A stretch of DNA of 64,000 bases from Bradyrhizobium sp. AZCC 1721. Lineage in GTDB: Bacteria > Pseudomonadota > Alphaproteobacteria > Rhizobiales > Xanthobacteraceae. The stretch lies in the NCBI RefSeq assembly GCF_036924715.1, contig NZ_JAZHSB010000001.1:4393001-4457000 (forward strand). Direction: 5' to 3'. Both the position numbers and the translations under genes were made by a program. Each line of letters begins with the position of its first letter. Position 1 is the stretch's first letter. Positions 51,647 through 59,788 of the stretch are shown in pieces. Under the pieces are notes generated by a model. It saw nothing but the letters and a program-made list of their open reading frames with translations, had not been told where the DNA came from and did no database searches.

Positions 51647-51712
51647 GGGTCGCTCCCCTCGGTTTGTTGGCGCCGCCTACATAGTAACGCTGCATCTTCT
51701 CCGCCAGACGTC

Positions 51713-52021
51713 TCACGCCACGACCTTGCGCAGAAACGTCCGCTCCTCCGCGAGGATGAACTTGTTCTCCTCGGCGAAATCAAAATTGGCCTTGCCTTCG
51801 CTGTCCGCGCGCAGCCGTGCGCGGTAGCTTTCGTAAGACGCAAGGCTGTCGAACGAGATCAGCGCGAATGCGATGTTGTTGGTGCCCTCGTGCGGCATCC
51901 AGTAGCCGATCAGGTCGCCGCCGCATTTCGGAATGATGGTGAGCCAGTTTTTGGAGTATTCTTCGAACAAGGCGCGCTTGAACGGGTCGAGTTGATAGCG
52001 GATGAAGACGGTGACGGTCAT
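51713..52021 (-). CDS. NIPSNAP-family protein
   Basis: A 102-residue ferredoxin-fold (dimeric alpha-beta barrel) protein of the NIPSNAP family (VTVFIRYQLDPFKRALFEEY, then IGYWMPHEGTNNIAFALISF). Its role is unknown. ATG 52021 follows GGAG. The upstream in-frame codons are part of the repeat at 52043-52217. It lies downstream of a gene on the same strand and is divergent from the regulator at 52274. Confidence 0.88.
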   Translation of the reverse strand: MTVTVFIRYQLDPFKRALFEEYSKNWLTIIPKCGGDLIGYWMPHEGTNNIAFALISFDSLASYESYRARLRADSEGKANFDFAEENKFILAEERTFLRKVVA

Positions 52022-52042
52022 GATGCTCTCCAATGTTTCCCC

Positions 52043-52217
52043 GTCATTGCGAGCCACCCGGTCGGCGCAAAGCGCCGCCGGATGACAGGCTCCGCGAAGC
52101 AATCCATAGCTCCACAAGCGGAGGAATGGATTGCTTCCGCCTTCGCTAAAGCTACGGCGGACAAGTCGTCGCTGCGCTCCCTTGCGCAAACGCTTCGCGT
52201 TTGTCGCAGGCAATGAC
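52043..52217. repeat. GTCATTGCGAG-family repeat, long copy
   Basis: Begins GTCATTGCGAGCC and ends GGCAATGAC; the inside holds GCGAAGCAATCCATAG and GGATTGCTTCCGCC as inner arms. It is a longer relative of 2918-2998, with extra inverted segments inside. Non-coding. Confidence 0.75.
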
Positions 52218-52273
52218 GTTCGAGGCGAGACTACCCGCTTGCCCTACCGCGATGCTTCGGCTATCATCGAACT

Positions 52274-52978
52274 ATGAAAGCAGGTCCTGATATCGCCATG
52301 GTCGCCTCCCTGGTCGGCGATCCCGCCCGCGCCAACATGCTGACCGCGCTGATGGACGGCCGCGCGCTGACCGCGAGCGAGCTGGCGCACCAGGCCGGCA
52401 TCACGCCGCAGACCGCCAGTTCGCATCTTTCCAAGCTCGAGACCGGCGGCCTGATCGAGCCGGAGAAGCAGGGCCGTCATCGCTATTACCGTCTCACCGG
52501 CCCCGATGTTGCGGGCGTGCTCGAAGGGCTGGCGGGCCTTGCCGAACGCGCCGGGCACACGCGCGTGCGCACCGGGCCGAAGGAGCCGGCGCTGCGCCGC
52601 GCCCGGATCTGCTACGATCATCTGGCCGGCGATCTCGGCGTGCAGATGCTCGACAGCATGCGAAAGCAAAAGCTGGTCCGGCAAACCAAACAGGCGATCG
52701 AACTCACCGGCGAGGGCAAGCGCTTCATCGCCGAGGCGCTGCAGATCGACGCAGATATGCTCGCCCATCCGCGGCGGCCCGTGTGCAAGGCCTGTCTCGA
52801 CTGGAGCGAACGGCGGCACCATCTCGCCGGCACGCTGGGCGCTGCAGTAATGAACCGCTTCACCGAATTGAACTGGGCGGCGCGCGATCCCGCGCCCGGC
52901 AGCCGCGTCGTGAACTTCACGCGCACCGGCGAAAAGCGGTTCGCAGCGCTGTTTGGGAGCAGCGAAGCTCATTCGTGA
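52274..52978 (+). CDS. ArsR-type winged-helix regulator with C-terminal domain
   Basis: A 234-residue regulator. An N-terminal winged helix (ELAHQAGITPQTASSHLSKL, ETGGLIEPEKQGRHRYYRL) of the ArsR type is joined to a C-terminal region with RRPVCKACLDWSERRHHLAG, which has a Cys-x2-Cys pair and a paired histidine. These could bind metal. Divergent from the NIPSNAP gene, which it may control. Its ligand is unknown. Confidence 0.88.
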   Translation: MKAGPDIAMVASLVGDPARANMLTALMDGRALTASELAHQAGITPQTASSHLSKLETGGLIEPEKQGRHRYYRLTGPDVAGVLEGLAGLAERAGHTRVRTGPKEPALRRARICYDHLAGDLGVQMLDSMRKQKLVRQTKQAIELTGEGKRFIAEALQIDADMLAHPRRPVCKACLDWSERRHHLAGTLGAAVMNRFTELNWAARDPAPGSRVVNFTRTGEKRFAALFGSSEAHS

Positions 52979-53108
52979 TGGCTCTTGCGCGCCTTCTCAC
53001 CATGAGGGTTAATCAACTCGCGCTCTCGCCAAAACGTGAAATGCAAAGTCTTTACACCGCGCGACATCGGCACCAATACGCTCCTGTCTTGGGAACAGGA
53101 GTTCTGGG

Positions 53109-54131
53109 ATGCGAGGGATGTGCGTCGGCGCGTTAGCAGCCGCATTGGCCGCGATGCCGTTGTTGTCTGCGGCCGCGGCGGAAACCGAACGACCGGCCAC
53201 GCGCGAACCCTACGGCATTGCGCTCGAAGGTTTTGCCTATCCCTACCCGGTCCATCTGCTGCCGCTGGTCAACGACGGCGAGCCGGTGCGGATGGCCTAT
53301 ATGGACATAGCTCCCGCGCAGCCCAATGGACGCAGCGTGGTGCTGCTGCACGGCCGTAATTTTCCATCGAGCTACTGGGCGCCGGTCATCAAGACCTTGA
53401 GCGATGCCGGTTACCGCGTGGTGGTGCCGGACCAGATCGGCTTTGGAAAATCATCGAAGCCGCAAGGCGATTTGCATTTCGATACGCTGGCGCGCAACAC
53501 GATCGCGCTGCTCGATCATCTGCAAATCGCCAAGGCCGACATCGTGGCGCATTCGCTTGGCAGCATGCTCGGGGTGCGGATCGCACGCGCCTACCCTGAC
53601 CGGATCGCGCATCTGGTGCTGACCGCTCCGATCGGGCTGGAGGATTATCGGCTCTACGTCCCGCCGACGCCGACCGAAAAGATTTTGGAGAACGAAGATA
53701 AACTCACAGCGGACGGCTATCGCAAGCAGCTCGAGACCAATTACGCGCTAAAGCTGCCGCCCGAACAAATCACGCCGTTCATCGATGCGCGTTTCAACAT
53801 CAAGGGCAGCGCCGAATATTCGCGCTGGCTGCGCGCGTTCGTCAGTTCCGCACAGATGATCTATCGCGAGCCTGTCGTGCGCGAGATCCCGCTGATCACG
53901 CAGCCGACGCTGTTCGTGATGGGCGCCGACGATCACAACGCGCCGGGAAGAGCCAGCGCACCGGAAGCGCTGCGCGCGAAAATGGGGCAGAACGCCGAGC
54001 TGGCCAAAGCGCTCGCCGCCAAGATGGCCCGCGGCAGAGCCGAGGTGATTCCGAACACCGGACACCTGGTCTTTCTGGAAGCGCCGGCGAAATACGGCGA
54101 GCTGGTGCTTGGATTTTTGGCCGCCCCATAG
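53109..54131 (+). CDS. Secreted alpha/beta hydrolase
   Basis: A 340-residue hydrolase with a signal peptide (GALAAALAAMPLLSAAAA). The nucleophile Ser149 is in VAHSLGSM, the oxyanion region in LLHGRNFPSS, the acid in MGADDHNAPG and the His in NTGHLVFLEAP. It belongs to the 2-hydroxymuconate/haloperoxidase-like branch, so it is likely a periplasmic esterase or C-C hydrolase. AGGAGTTCTGGG precedes the ATG. Monocistronic. Confidence 0.9.
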   Translation: MRGMCVGALAAALAAMPLLSAAAAETERPATREPYGIALEGFAYPYPVHLLPLVNDGEPVRMAYMDIAPAQPNGRSVVLLHGRNFPSSYWAPVIKTLSDAGYRVVVPDQIGFGKSSKPQGDLHFDTLARNTIALLDHLQIAKADIVAHSLGSMLGVRIARAYPDRIAHLVLTAPIGLEDYRLYVPPTPTEKILENEDKLTADGYRKQLETNYALKLPPEQITPFIDARFNIKGSAEYSRWLRAFVSSAQMIYREPVVREIPLITQPTLFVMGADDHNAPGRASAPEALRAKMGQNAELAKALAAKMARGRAEVIPNTGHLVFLEAPAKYGELVLGFLAAP

Positions 54132-54214
54132 CATCAGGGAACATTCATGTTCCATTCAGGTCTCGTAACTAAGTTCCGTTGCGTGCCGCCTTGCGGCCAA
54201 GAACGGGAGAAAAC

Positions 54215-54469
54215 ATGAAGTACCTTTTCGCAGCAGTTTTGGCCCTGGGCACCATTGCCAGCTTTAGCGCGGCGGAAGCTGCGGGCGGATGCGGCCCCGG
54301 CTGGCATCGCGGCCCCTATGGCGGCTGCCAACCCAATCGCCGGGTCGTTGTTCGGCCGGCGGCACCGGTCGTCGTGGTGCGTCCTGCAGCTCCGGCCGTC
54401 GTGGTGCGGCCCGGCCGCGTGTGCCCCTACGGCACCGTGTGGCGCTATGGACGCTGCCGCGCTTACTGA
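54215..54469 (+). CDS. GCG_CRPN-type small secreted protein
   Basis: An 84-residue protein: signal peptide (YLFAAVLALGTIASFSAAEA), then GGCGPGWHRGPYGGCQPN, the GCG-CRPN signature, and a valine/proline repeat (VVVRPAAPVVVVRPAAPAVV) before CPYGTVWRYGRC. This family is abundant in Bradyrhizobiaceae; role unknown. GGGAG precedes the ATG. Its tandem RPAAPVVV units have two or three copies. A terminator follows. Confidence 0.88.
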   Translation: MKYLFAAVLALGTIASFSAAEAAGGCGPGWHRGPYGGCQPNRRVVVRPAAPVVVVRPAAPAVVVRPGRVCPYGTVWRYGRCRAY

Positions 54470-54486
54470 GAATTCGCAAGCATGAC

Positions 54487-54516
54487 AAAAGCCCCGCTCG
54501 CGCGGGGCTTTTTTTA
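54487..54516. terminator. Intrinsic terminator between convergent genes
   Basis: AAAAGCCCCGC / GCGGGGCTTTT stem around TCGC with T-runs on the plus side; the AAAA on the other side lets it work for the minus-strand gene as well. It lies between the GCG_CRPN gene and the Arg/Trp-rich gene. Confidence 0.9.
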
Positions 54517-54546
54517 TTGCTTCTCTAAACAATCCGCGGCGAAGTC

Positions 54547-54876
54547 TTACCAGTAGCGACGGCGCCAGTAGCGGCGGCGCCAGCGACGGCGGCGATACCA
54601 GCCCCAGTGCCGGCGGCGCCAACGGCGGCGGCGCCAGCCCCAGTGCCTTCGGCCCCAACCGCGACGTCGGCCGCGGCCCCATCGTGCTTCTTCAGGCGCG
54701 AGGCGATCGACCTCTTTGCCTGACGTGACAGCAGGTTGAGCATCCTTGTTGGCGGGCAGTTTCGCGTCATCGGCGAGCGGTGCCGGCATCAGCGGCGCGG
54801 CCTCCGCGCTCGCTGCGAGCGCGACACCGCCCGCGGCAAATCCAAAGGCGAGCTTCAGAAAGTGGCGGCGTTCCAT
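54547..54876 (-). CDS. Secreted Arg/Trp-rich repeat protein
   Basis: A 109-residue protein. The leader (RRHFLKLAFGFAAGGVALAA) has a twin arginine and AEAA cleavage region. A middle acidic part is followed by about 45 residues of Arg/Trp/Tyr repeats (GRGRRRGWGRRHWGW, RRWRRRYWRRRYW), extremely basic. GGAGGAAGG precedes the ATG 54876. Such proteins occur in Bradyrhizobium with unknown role; nucleic-acid, polysaccharide or membrane binding would suit the sequence. Confidence 0.82.
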   Translation of the reverse strand: MERRHFLKLAFGFAAGGVALAASAEAAPLMPAPLADDAKLPANKDAQPAVTSGKEVDRLAPEEARWGRGRRRGWGRRHWGWRRRRWRRRHWGWYRRRRWRRRYWRRRYW

Positions 54877-55101
54877 CACATCCCTTCCTCCGTTTGCTGT
54901 GTGCAAGAAAGAGAGTTTCGATGTGCCGAGATGAACGCGCGGTGAACTGCGTGTTCAGCTTTGCTGCGAACGGAGTCGTTCGAGAATTATTTTCGCGCGC
55001 TGTTTTTTGCAGCGGAACTTTTTGTCGTCTTCGCGGTATTTCTGCGTCGCGCGCATGTGTGACGACGCGTCTTCTCTACGGCGGACACGTCGTCTCGCGT
55101 C

Positions 55102-55416
55102 TTACGCCACGCGCTCCTCGGCAAGCACCAGCACCTCGCGCGTCCGCGTCACGTCCGGCCAGTCGCGGTTGAAGTCTGTGACCAGGCGTTTCATCTCCGG
55201 CCCCTCGATCGCGCGATCGAGCGCAGCCTTGTCCGTGAACTGGTACATCGCCTCGTGCAGCGATGGATCGGTCGCGCTCCAGTAGCGCCACGCCTTCACC
55301 GCGCCGAACGATTTCATCGCATCCGGCAGATGCTCACGTGAGTACCAAGCGTCGAAGGCCTGACGCCTGGTGGGATCGGACACGGTGGCGCGGACGACGA
55401 AAAAAGCTGCGGGCAT
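55102..55416 (-). CDS. Small dimeric alpha-beta barrel-type protein
   Basis: A 104-residue protein: FFVVRATVSDPTRRQAFDAW, YSREHLPDAMKSFGAVKAWR and a C-terminal TRTREVLVLAEE. The H-x-P-D pattern and size fit EthD/ABM-like monooxygenase-fold proteins. GGGAGAAT precedes the ATG. Divergent from the glycerophosphodiesterase gene. Function not assigned. Confidence 0.78.
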   Translation of the reverse strand: MPAAFFVVRATVSDPTRRQAFDAWYSREHLPDAMKSFGAVKAWRYWSATDPSLHEAMYQFTDKAALDRAIEGPEMKRLVTDFNRDWPDVTRTREVLVLAEERVA

Positions 55417-55519
55417 TTCATTCTCCCTGCTTTGGCTCTACGAAACCTATTCAACACGCAACTGTCACATGCTCCGTGATATCAAGGCTGCGCGCAATGC
55501 GTTATCCGAGGTGCCACCC

Positions 55520-56767
55520 ATGCCCGTCCGCCATCGCTCCGCCCTCCTCTCAGCGCTCTGGCTGTTGACCGCAATCCCTCCCGCCGCGGCCGAGGACATC
55601 CCGCTGCCGCGCGAGCCACAGATTGGCCCGCGGCCGTTCTATCTCGTCGACAAGATGAAAGACGGGCCGCTGAAGCAACAACTCAGCCAGTGCACCGGGC
55701 CGTTCCGCAAGACCGATTTTTCCATCGGCCACCGCGGCGCCGCGCTGGAATTTCCCGAGCATACCAGGGAGTCCTATATTGCCGCCGCCCGGATGGGCGC
55801 CGGCATCATCGAATGCGACGTGACGTTTACGAAAGACCGCCAACTCGTGTGCCGCCATTCGCAGTGCGACCTGCACACCACCACCAACATCCTGACCGTG
55901 CCGGAGCTTGCCGCAAAATGCACGCAAGCCTTCAGCCCGGCAGATTCCGCGACGGGCAAGAAAGCCTCCGCAAAGTGCTGCACGTCAGACATCACGCTCG
56001 CCGAATTCCGGCGGCTGCGCGCGAAGATGGACGGCTTCAATCCCGACGCGAAGACGCCTGAGGAATATCAGAACGGCACGCCGCGCTGGCGCACCGACCT
56101 CTATGCAAGCTCCGGCACGCTGATGACGCATGACGAGAGCATCGCGCTGATCAAAAGTCTCGGCGCCAAGTTCACGCCTGAGCTCAAGGCACCCGAGGTG
56201 GCGATGCCGTTCGACGGCGATTACACGCAGGAGAAATACGCATCGCAGATGCTGGACGCCTACAAGAAGGCCGGCATTCCGCCGAGCGATGTCTTTGCGC
56301 AAAGCTTTAATCTCGCCGACGTGCTCTACTGGGTGAAGACCGAACCGGAATTCGCGAAACAGGCGGTCTATCTCGAAGAGCGCTACGAAAAGCAGGGTCT
56401 CGATCCCAACAAGCCGGAGACGTGGAAGCCGTCGATGGCGGAATTGAAGTCGCAAGGCGTCGCGATCCTCGGCCCACCGATCTGGACCATGCTGACGCTG
56501 AACGACAGACGAGAAATCGTCCCGTCCGAATACGCCAAGGCTGCGAAGGCCGCCGGCCTCGACCTGATCGGCTGGTCGCTGGAACGCGACGGCCCGCTCA
56601 ACAAGGGCGGCGGCTTCTATCACAAGTCGATCAAGTCGGCGGTCGACCGCGACGGCGATACGCTGACGGTGCTGGACGTGCTCGCCAAGCAGGTCGGCAT
56701 CCGCGGCATGTTCTCGGACTGGCCCGCAACGACGACGTTTTATGCGAGCTGCACGGGGATGAAGTGA
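55520..56767 (+). CDS. glpQ: Secreted glycerophosphodiester phosphodiesterase
   Basis: A 415-residue periplasmic phosphodiesterase. A signal peptide (ALLSALWLLTAIPPAAAE) is followed by the GDPD barrel with GHRGA (71-74), PEHT (79-82), the metal ligands Glu98/Asp100 in IIECDVTF and SQCDLHTTTN. It cleaves glycerophosphodiesters to glycerol-3-phosphate and an alcohol. GAGGTGCC precedes the ATG. Upstream in-frame extension lacks a signal-peptide-like start. Confidence 0.9.
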   Translation: MPVRHRSALLSALWLLTAIPPAAAEDIPLPREPQIGPRPFYLVDKMKDGPLKQQLSQCTGPFRKTDFSIGHRGAALEFPEHTRESYIAAARMGAGIIECDVTFTKDRQLVCRHSQCDLHTTTNILTVPELAAKCTQAFSPADSATGKKASAKCCTSDITLAEFRRLRAKMDGFNPDAKTPEEYQNGTPRWRTDLYASSGTLMTHDESIALIKSLGAKFTPELKAPEVAMPFDGDYTQEKYASQMLDAYKKAGIPPSDVFAQSFNLADVLYWVKTEPEFAKQAVYLEERYEKQGLDPNKPETWKPSMAELKSQGVAILGPPIWTMLTLNDRREIVPSEYAKAAKAAGLDLIGWSLERDGPLNKGGGFYHKSIKSAVDRDGDTLTVLDVLAKQVGIRGMFSDWPATTTFYASCTGMK

Positions 56768-56856
56768 GAGGCTTGTAGGGTAGAGCGGAGCGAAACCCAT
56801 CGCGTCTAATTGGCCACTGCTTGCAATGCTGTGAGGGACGCACCAGGGGCAGGGTT

Positions 56857-57027
56857 CCCTCCCCCCTTGCGGGGGAGGGTTAGGGAGAGGGGTGCCGCAC
56901 GACGTGCTCTCTCGATGTGGGCGTCACAACGGGCGACCGAGATTGAATTGAGGAGGCGGTGCGCACATCGACTCATCTCGCCCGCGGCTTACCCCTCTCC
57001 CCAACCCTCCCCCGCAAGGGGGGAGGG
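56857..57027. repeat. 171-bp intergenic element with 23-bp perfect inverted ends
   Basis: The left end (CCCTCCCCCCTTGCGGG plus six bases) is the exact complement of the right end at 57005-57027; each end is itself near-palindromic. The middle has GAGAGGGGTGCCGC and CCCCTCTCCCCAACC. A more divergent relative lies at 41873-42026. It makes up most of the 317-base gap between the phosphodiesterase and the TctC-like gene; no gene is seen. Confidence 0.85.
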
Positions 57028-57084
57028 AGCCTGACCGATGTGCTCACCTCACACAGGCCCGTAGGCTAACTACCCCTACTTACG

Positions 57085-58090
57085 CTACGCCGGCTCCAGG
57101 CCAAGCGCCTGCGCGGTCTCGATCCAGGTTGGCAATTCGCGCTGATAAAGCGCATTGCTTTCCTTGAAGCCGATTGCCGGCTCCAGCACGAACGTCGCGA
57201 GAACTTCCTTCACTTTCGGATCGTTGTTGGCGGCCACGCAGAGTTCCGAAAGCCGATCGACGATCGGCTGCGGCGTCGCCTTCGGCAATGCCCAGCCTGT
57301 GAAGCCGCTGATGGTGAAGAACTTCGATGTCGCGCCTTGTTCGGGAAGGGTCTTGACGTCGCGATGGGCAGACGTTCGGGATCGCGGCGACCTTCTTCGA
57401 ATGCACCGCGAACACCACGCCGTGGTTGCCTTGCAGGACGGGTTGAGCGGCCGTGTAGCTGCCCATCGCGACGTCAAGCGTGCCATCCATCAGGCCCGTC
57501 CACATCGGCGCTTCGCCCCGGTAGTGGATCGGTTCTATCTTGAGGCCGTACTGCTTGTTGAGTTCGTTGATCGTCATGTGCGGGGCCGAGCCCGTGCTAT
57601 AGGTGCCGAAATTCACCTGGCCCTTCTTGCGCGCGAACGCGACGAAATCGTCCAGCGTTTTGACGCCGGACGCCAGGCTCGCGACCAGCAGCAGCCCGGC
57701 ACCCGGAATGATGCTGACGAGCGTCAGGTCTCTGTCCATGTCGTAGCCGGGGTTCTTCATCATCACCCGATTCATCACATAGGTGGTCGAAATCGAGCAC
57801 AGGATGGTGTGGCCATCGGGCGCGGCGCGTGCAACTTCGGCCGCGCCGATCGAGCCGGAAGCGCCCGCCTTGTTTTCGATGACGACGTTCTGCCCCACCT
57901 GCCTGGAGATGAAATCGCCGAAGGCGCGCGCGAGCAGATCCGTCTGCCCGCCCGCCGGGTAGCTGCAGACCATGCGGATATTCCGCGACGGCCACGCGGC
58001 TTGCGCGGAGGCGCCACGCGACAGCAAGGGCATTGCGGCAGCGGCGGTACCAGCAGCGATGAAATGACGGCGGTTGAATTTTAAGGGCAT
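57085..58090 (-). pseudogene. Bug/TctC-type solute-binding protein, frameshifted
   Basis: A tripartite-tricarboxylate-type periplasmic binding protein. A Tat-like leader (RRHFIAAGTAAAAMPLLSRG) is followed by IRMVCSYPAGGQTDLLARAF and VVIENKAGASGSIGA, all typical. At the GGG near 57366-57368 one extra base moves the frame: the normal end (DVKTLPEQGATSKFFTISGF) continues in another frame to 57085. As written, the product carries a nonsense tail. AAGGAGG precedes the ATG. No TctA/TctB transporter genes are adjacent. Confidence 0.85.
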
Positions 58091-58300
58091 CTTTTTTCCT
58101 CCTTGATTTTTCAAGGAGGGTATCCCATCGCCCGGCTTCTGCCATAACAGAAAGCCGGGACAGATTAGCGCAGTTAACAAAATCCGGATCTTTCGCCACA
58201 ACTCGCGGGCGTGTCAGCTCGATGATAGCATCTGCAACTGCAATTTTCCGAGAGCTGGAAAATGTGGTGCGGTGATGCTCGGTTGAGGCAACTTGAGCGT

Positions 58301-58888
58301 TCAGGATGCGGGCCGCAGCATCGGCGTCACCACTGGCGAAGAGCCGCTTTGGATTCTGCCGGTGATCTTGAAGCCGTGGCGTTCATAGAGCGAAATGTTA
58401 CGCGGGTTCGAGCTTTCGAGGTAGGCCGCGATGCCCTCCTCGTCGCATCGTCGAAGCGCGTGTTTCATCAGCAACGAGCCAAGCCCCTGCCCGATCCATC
58501 TCGGATCGGCGGCGATAAGAGGCAGATACCAATGCGGCTCATGCGGATGATGTTCGGCCATTCCTTTCATGATGGCCCCGATATCCCCTGATATCTCCGG
58601 GCGCAGGGACTCCTCCATGATTGCGTTCATTTCTGCTTCGTCCGGCTCGACGCCTGGTGGTAGCCATAGAGCGGCAGCGCGAGCCCCTTCGGTGATGTAG
58701 GCTGTGCCATGCTCGAACGCACCGCCGCCGAAAGCATTGACCATCCGCGGCATTATTCTGAGGTATACGGACGGATCGGGCCAAGCAAAACGCGCCATCG
58801 GGTCAGCCGCAAAGCCGAGCACAATGGTGCTGATCGCGCTTGCCCGATTGTTCGCGTCTGCGGATATGACTTCCGGCACCGCCGACAT
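58301..58888 (-). CDS. GNAT-family N-acetyltransferase
   Basis: A 195-residue GNAT protein with an N-terminal extension (FAADPMARFAWPDPSVYLRI) typical of a PuaB/aminoglycoside-like subgroup, then acetyl-CoA loop QGLGSLLMKHALRRCDEEG and NPRNISLYERHGFK. Substrate unknown. GAGGGAGC precedes the ATG. Its stop is downstream of the DUF899 gene's direction, so both read the same way. Confidence 0.9.
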   Translation of the reverse strand: MSAVPEVISADANNRASAISTIVLGFAADPMARFAWPDPSVYLRIMPRMVNAFGGGAFEHGTAYITEGARAAALWLPPGVEPDEAEMNAIMEESLRPEISGDIGAIMKGMAEHHPHEPHWYLPLIAADPRWIGQGLGSLLMKHALRRCDEEGIAAYLESSNPRNISLYERHGFKITGRIQSGSSPVVTPMLRPAS

Positions 58889-58926
58889 CGTGTCGCTCCC
58901 TCGGTCACTCACCGTCCATCCAAGGG

Positions 58927-59646
58927 TCAATCGTACTTTACCTTGGGGAAAAAGTCTCCACGCCCCTCGGGGGTCATATCGAGCAGACCCCACAAGGGGT
59001 CGACCAGATCCCCGGCGCGATGATGTTGATTAGGCTCGGTTGGTGCGAAGCTCATCTCCGATCCCCAGAAGTGACGGATTGCTCCGCCGCTTTTCTTGAA
59101 CACGTTGAAGATCGTTTCGTCCCAGTTCTCGCCGTCCGGAACGCGATGCTGTGCCCGCACGCCCTTGGGAAACTTCGACGTGTCACCAAAATAATCCGCG
59201 TCGTAGCTATTGCCCGCCGTAGACACCAGCGGAAGATGGTCCCAGCCGCGCTCGTGAGCCCACGCGGCAAGACGTGCGATTGGGGATTTCGCAACGATGT
59301 AAAGTGCAGCTCGCTGGCCGATGTGCCTTGCCGCGCCGTCGATCCCATCGAGCAGGTGCGTGCAGCCTGGACACGGCAGCTCCCGCTCGGGCCCATACAT
59401 GAAGCTGTACAGAATGAGCGTGTCATGCGGACCGAACAGCTCGGACATCTTGACCTTCTCCGGCGCGGCATTCTTGCCGATCCGCTCGAATACATAGTCT
59501 TCCGGTACTTTGCCGCCGAGCGGCAAGGCGCGGCGCTTCGCTGCAACAGCTTCAATGTGGGCACGAAGCGCGATCTCTTCGTCCAGAAGCGCGTTTCTGG
59601 CAGCACGATACTCGGCGGTTTCGTTCGGGTAGCGGAGATGCTCCAT
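58927..59646 (-). CDS. DUF899 thioredoxin-fold protein
   Basis: A 239-residue protein of the DUF899 thioredoxin-like family. CPGC (Cys92, Cys95) is the redox motif; EMSFAPTEPNQHHRAGDLVD and the end FFPKVKYD are characteristic. Possible thiol-disulfide or peroxiredoxin-like role; not established. GGAGGG precedes the ATG. A second DUF899 gene is represented in this window by a 24-residue stub at 63441-63512. Confidence 0.88.
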   Translation of the reverse strand: MEHLRYPNETAEYRAARNALLDEEIALRAHIEAVAAKRRALPLGGKVPEDYVFERIGKNAAPEKVKMSELFGPHDTLILYSFMYGPERELPCPGCTHLLDGIDGAARHIGQRAALYIVAKSPIARLAAWAHERGWDHLPLVSTAGNSYDADYFGDTSKFPKGVRAQHRVPDGENWDETIFNVFKKSGGAIRHFWGSEMSFAPTEPNQHHRAGDLVDPLWGLLDMTPEGRGDFFPKVKYD

Positions 59647-59788
59647 GGCTTCCCTCCGGATTGAAGGTCTGTGAACCCATAAACTCATCCGTGAGTAGCG
59701 AGTTCCCTATTGCACCCGCTTGCCGCAACACACCCAACGCGCTGCACAAATCTGACCTTCGAAGTCAGTTATCTTGCGTCACCCCTGA

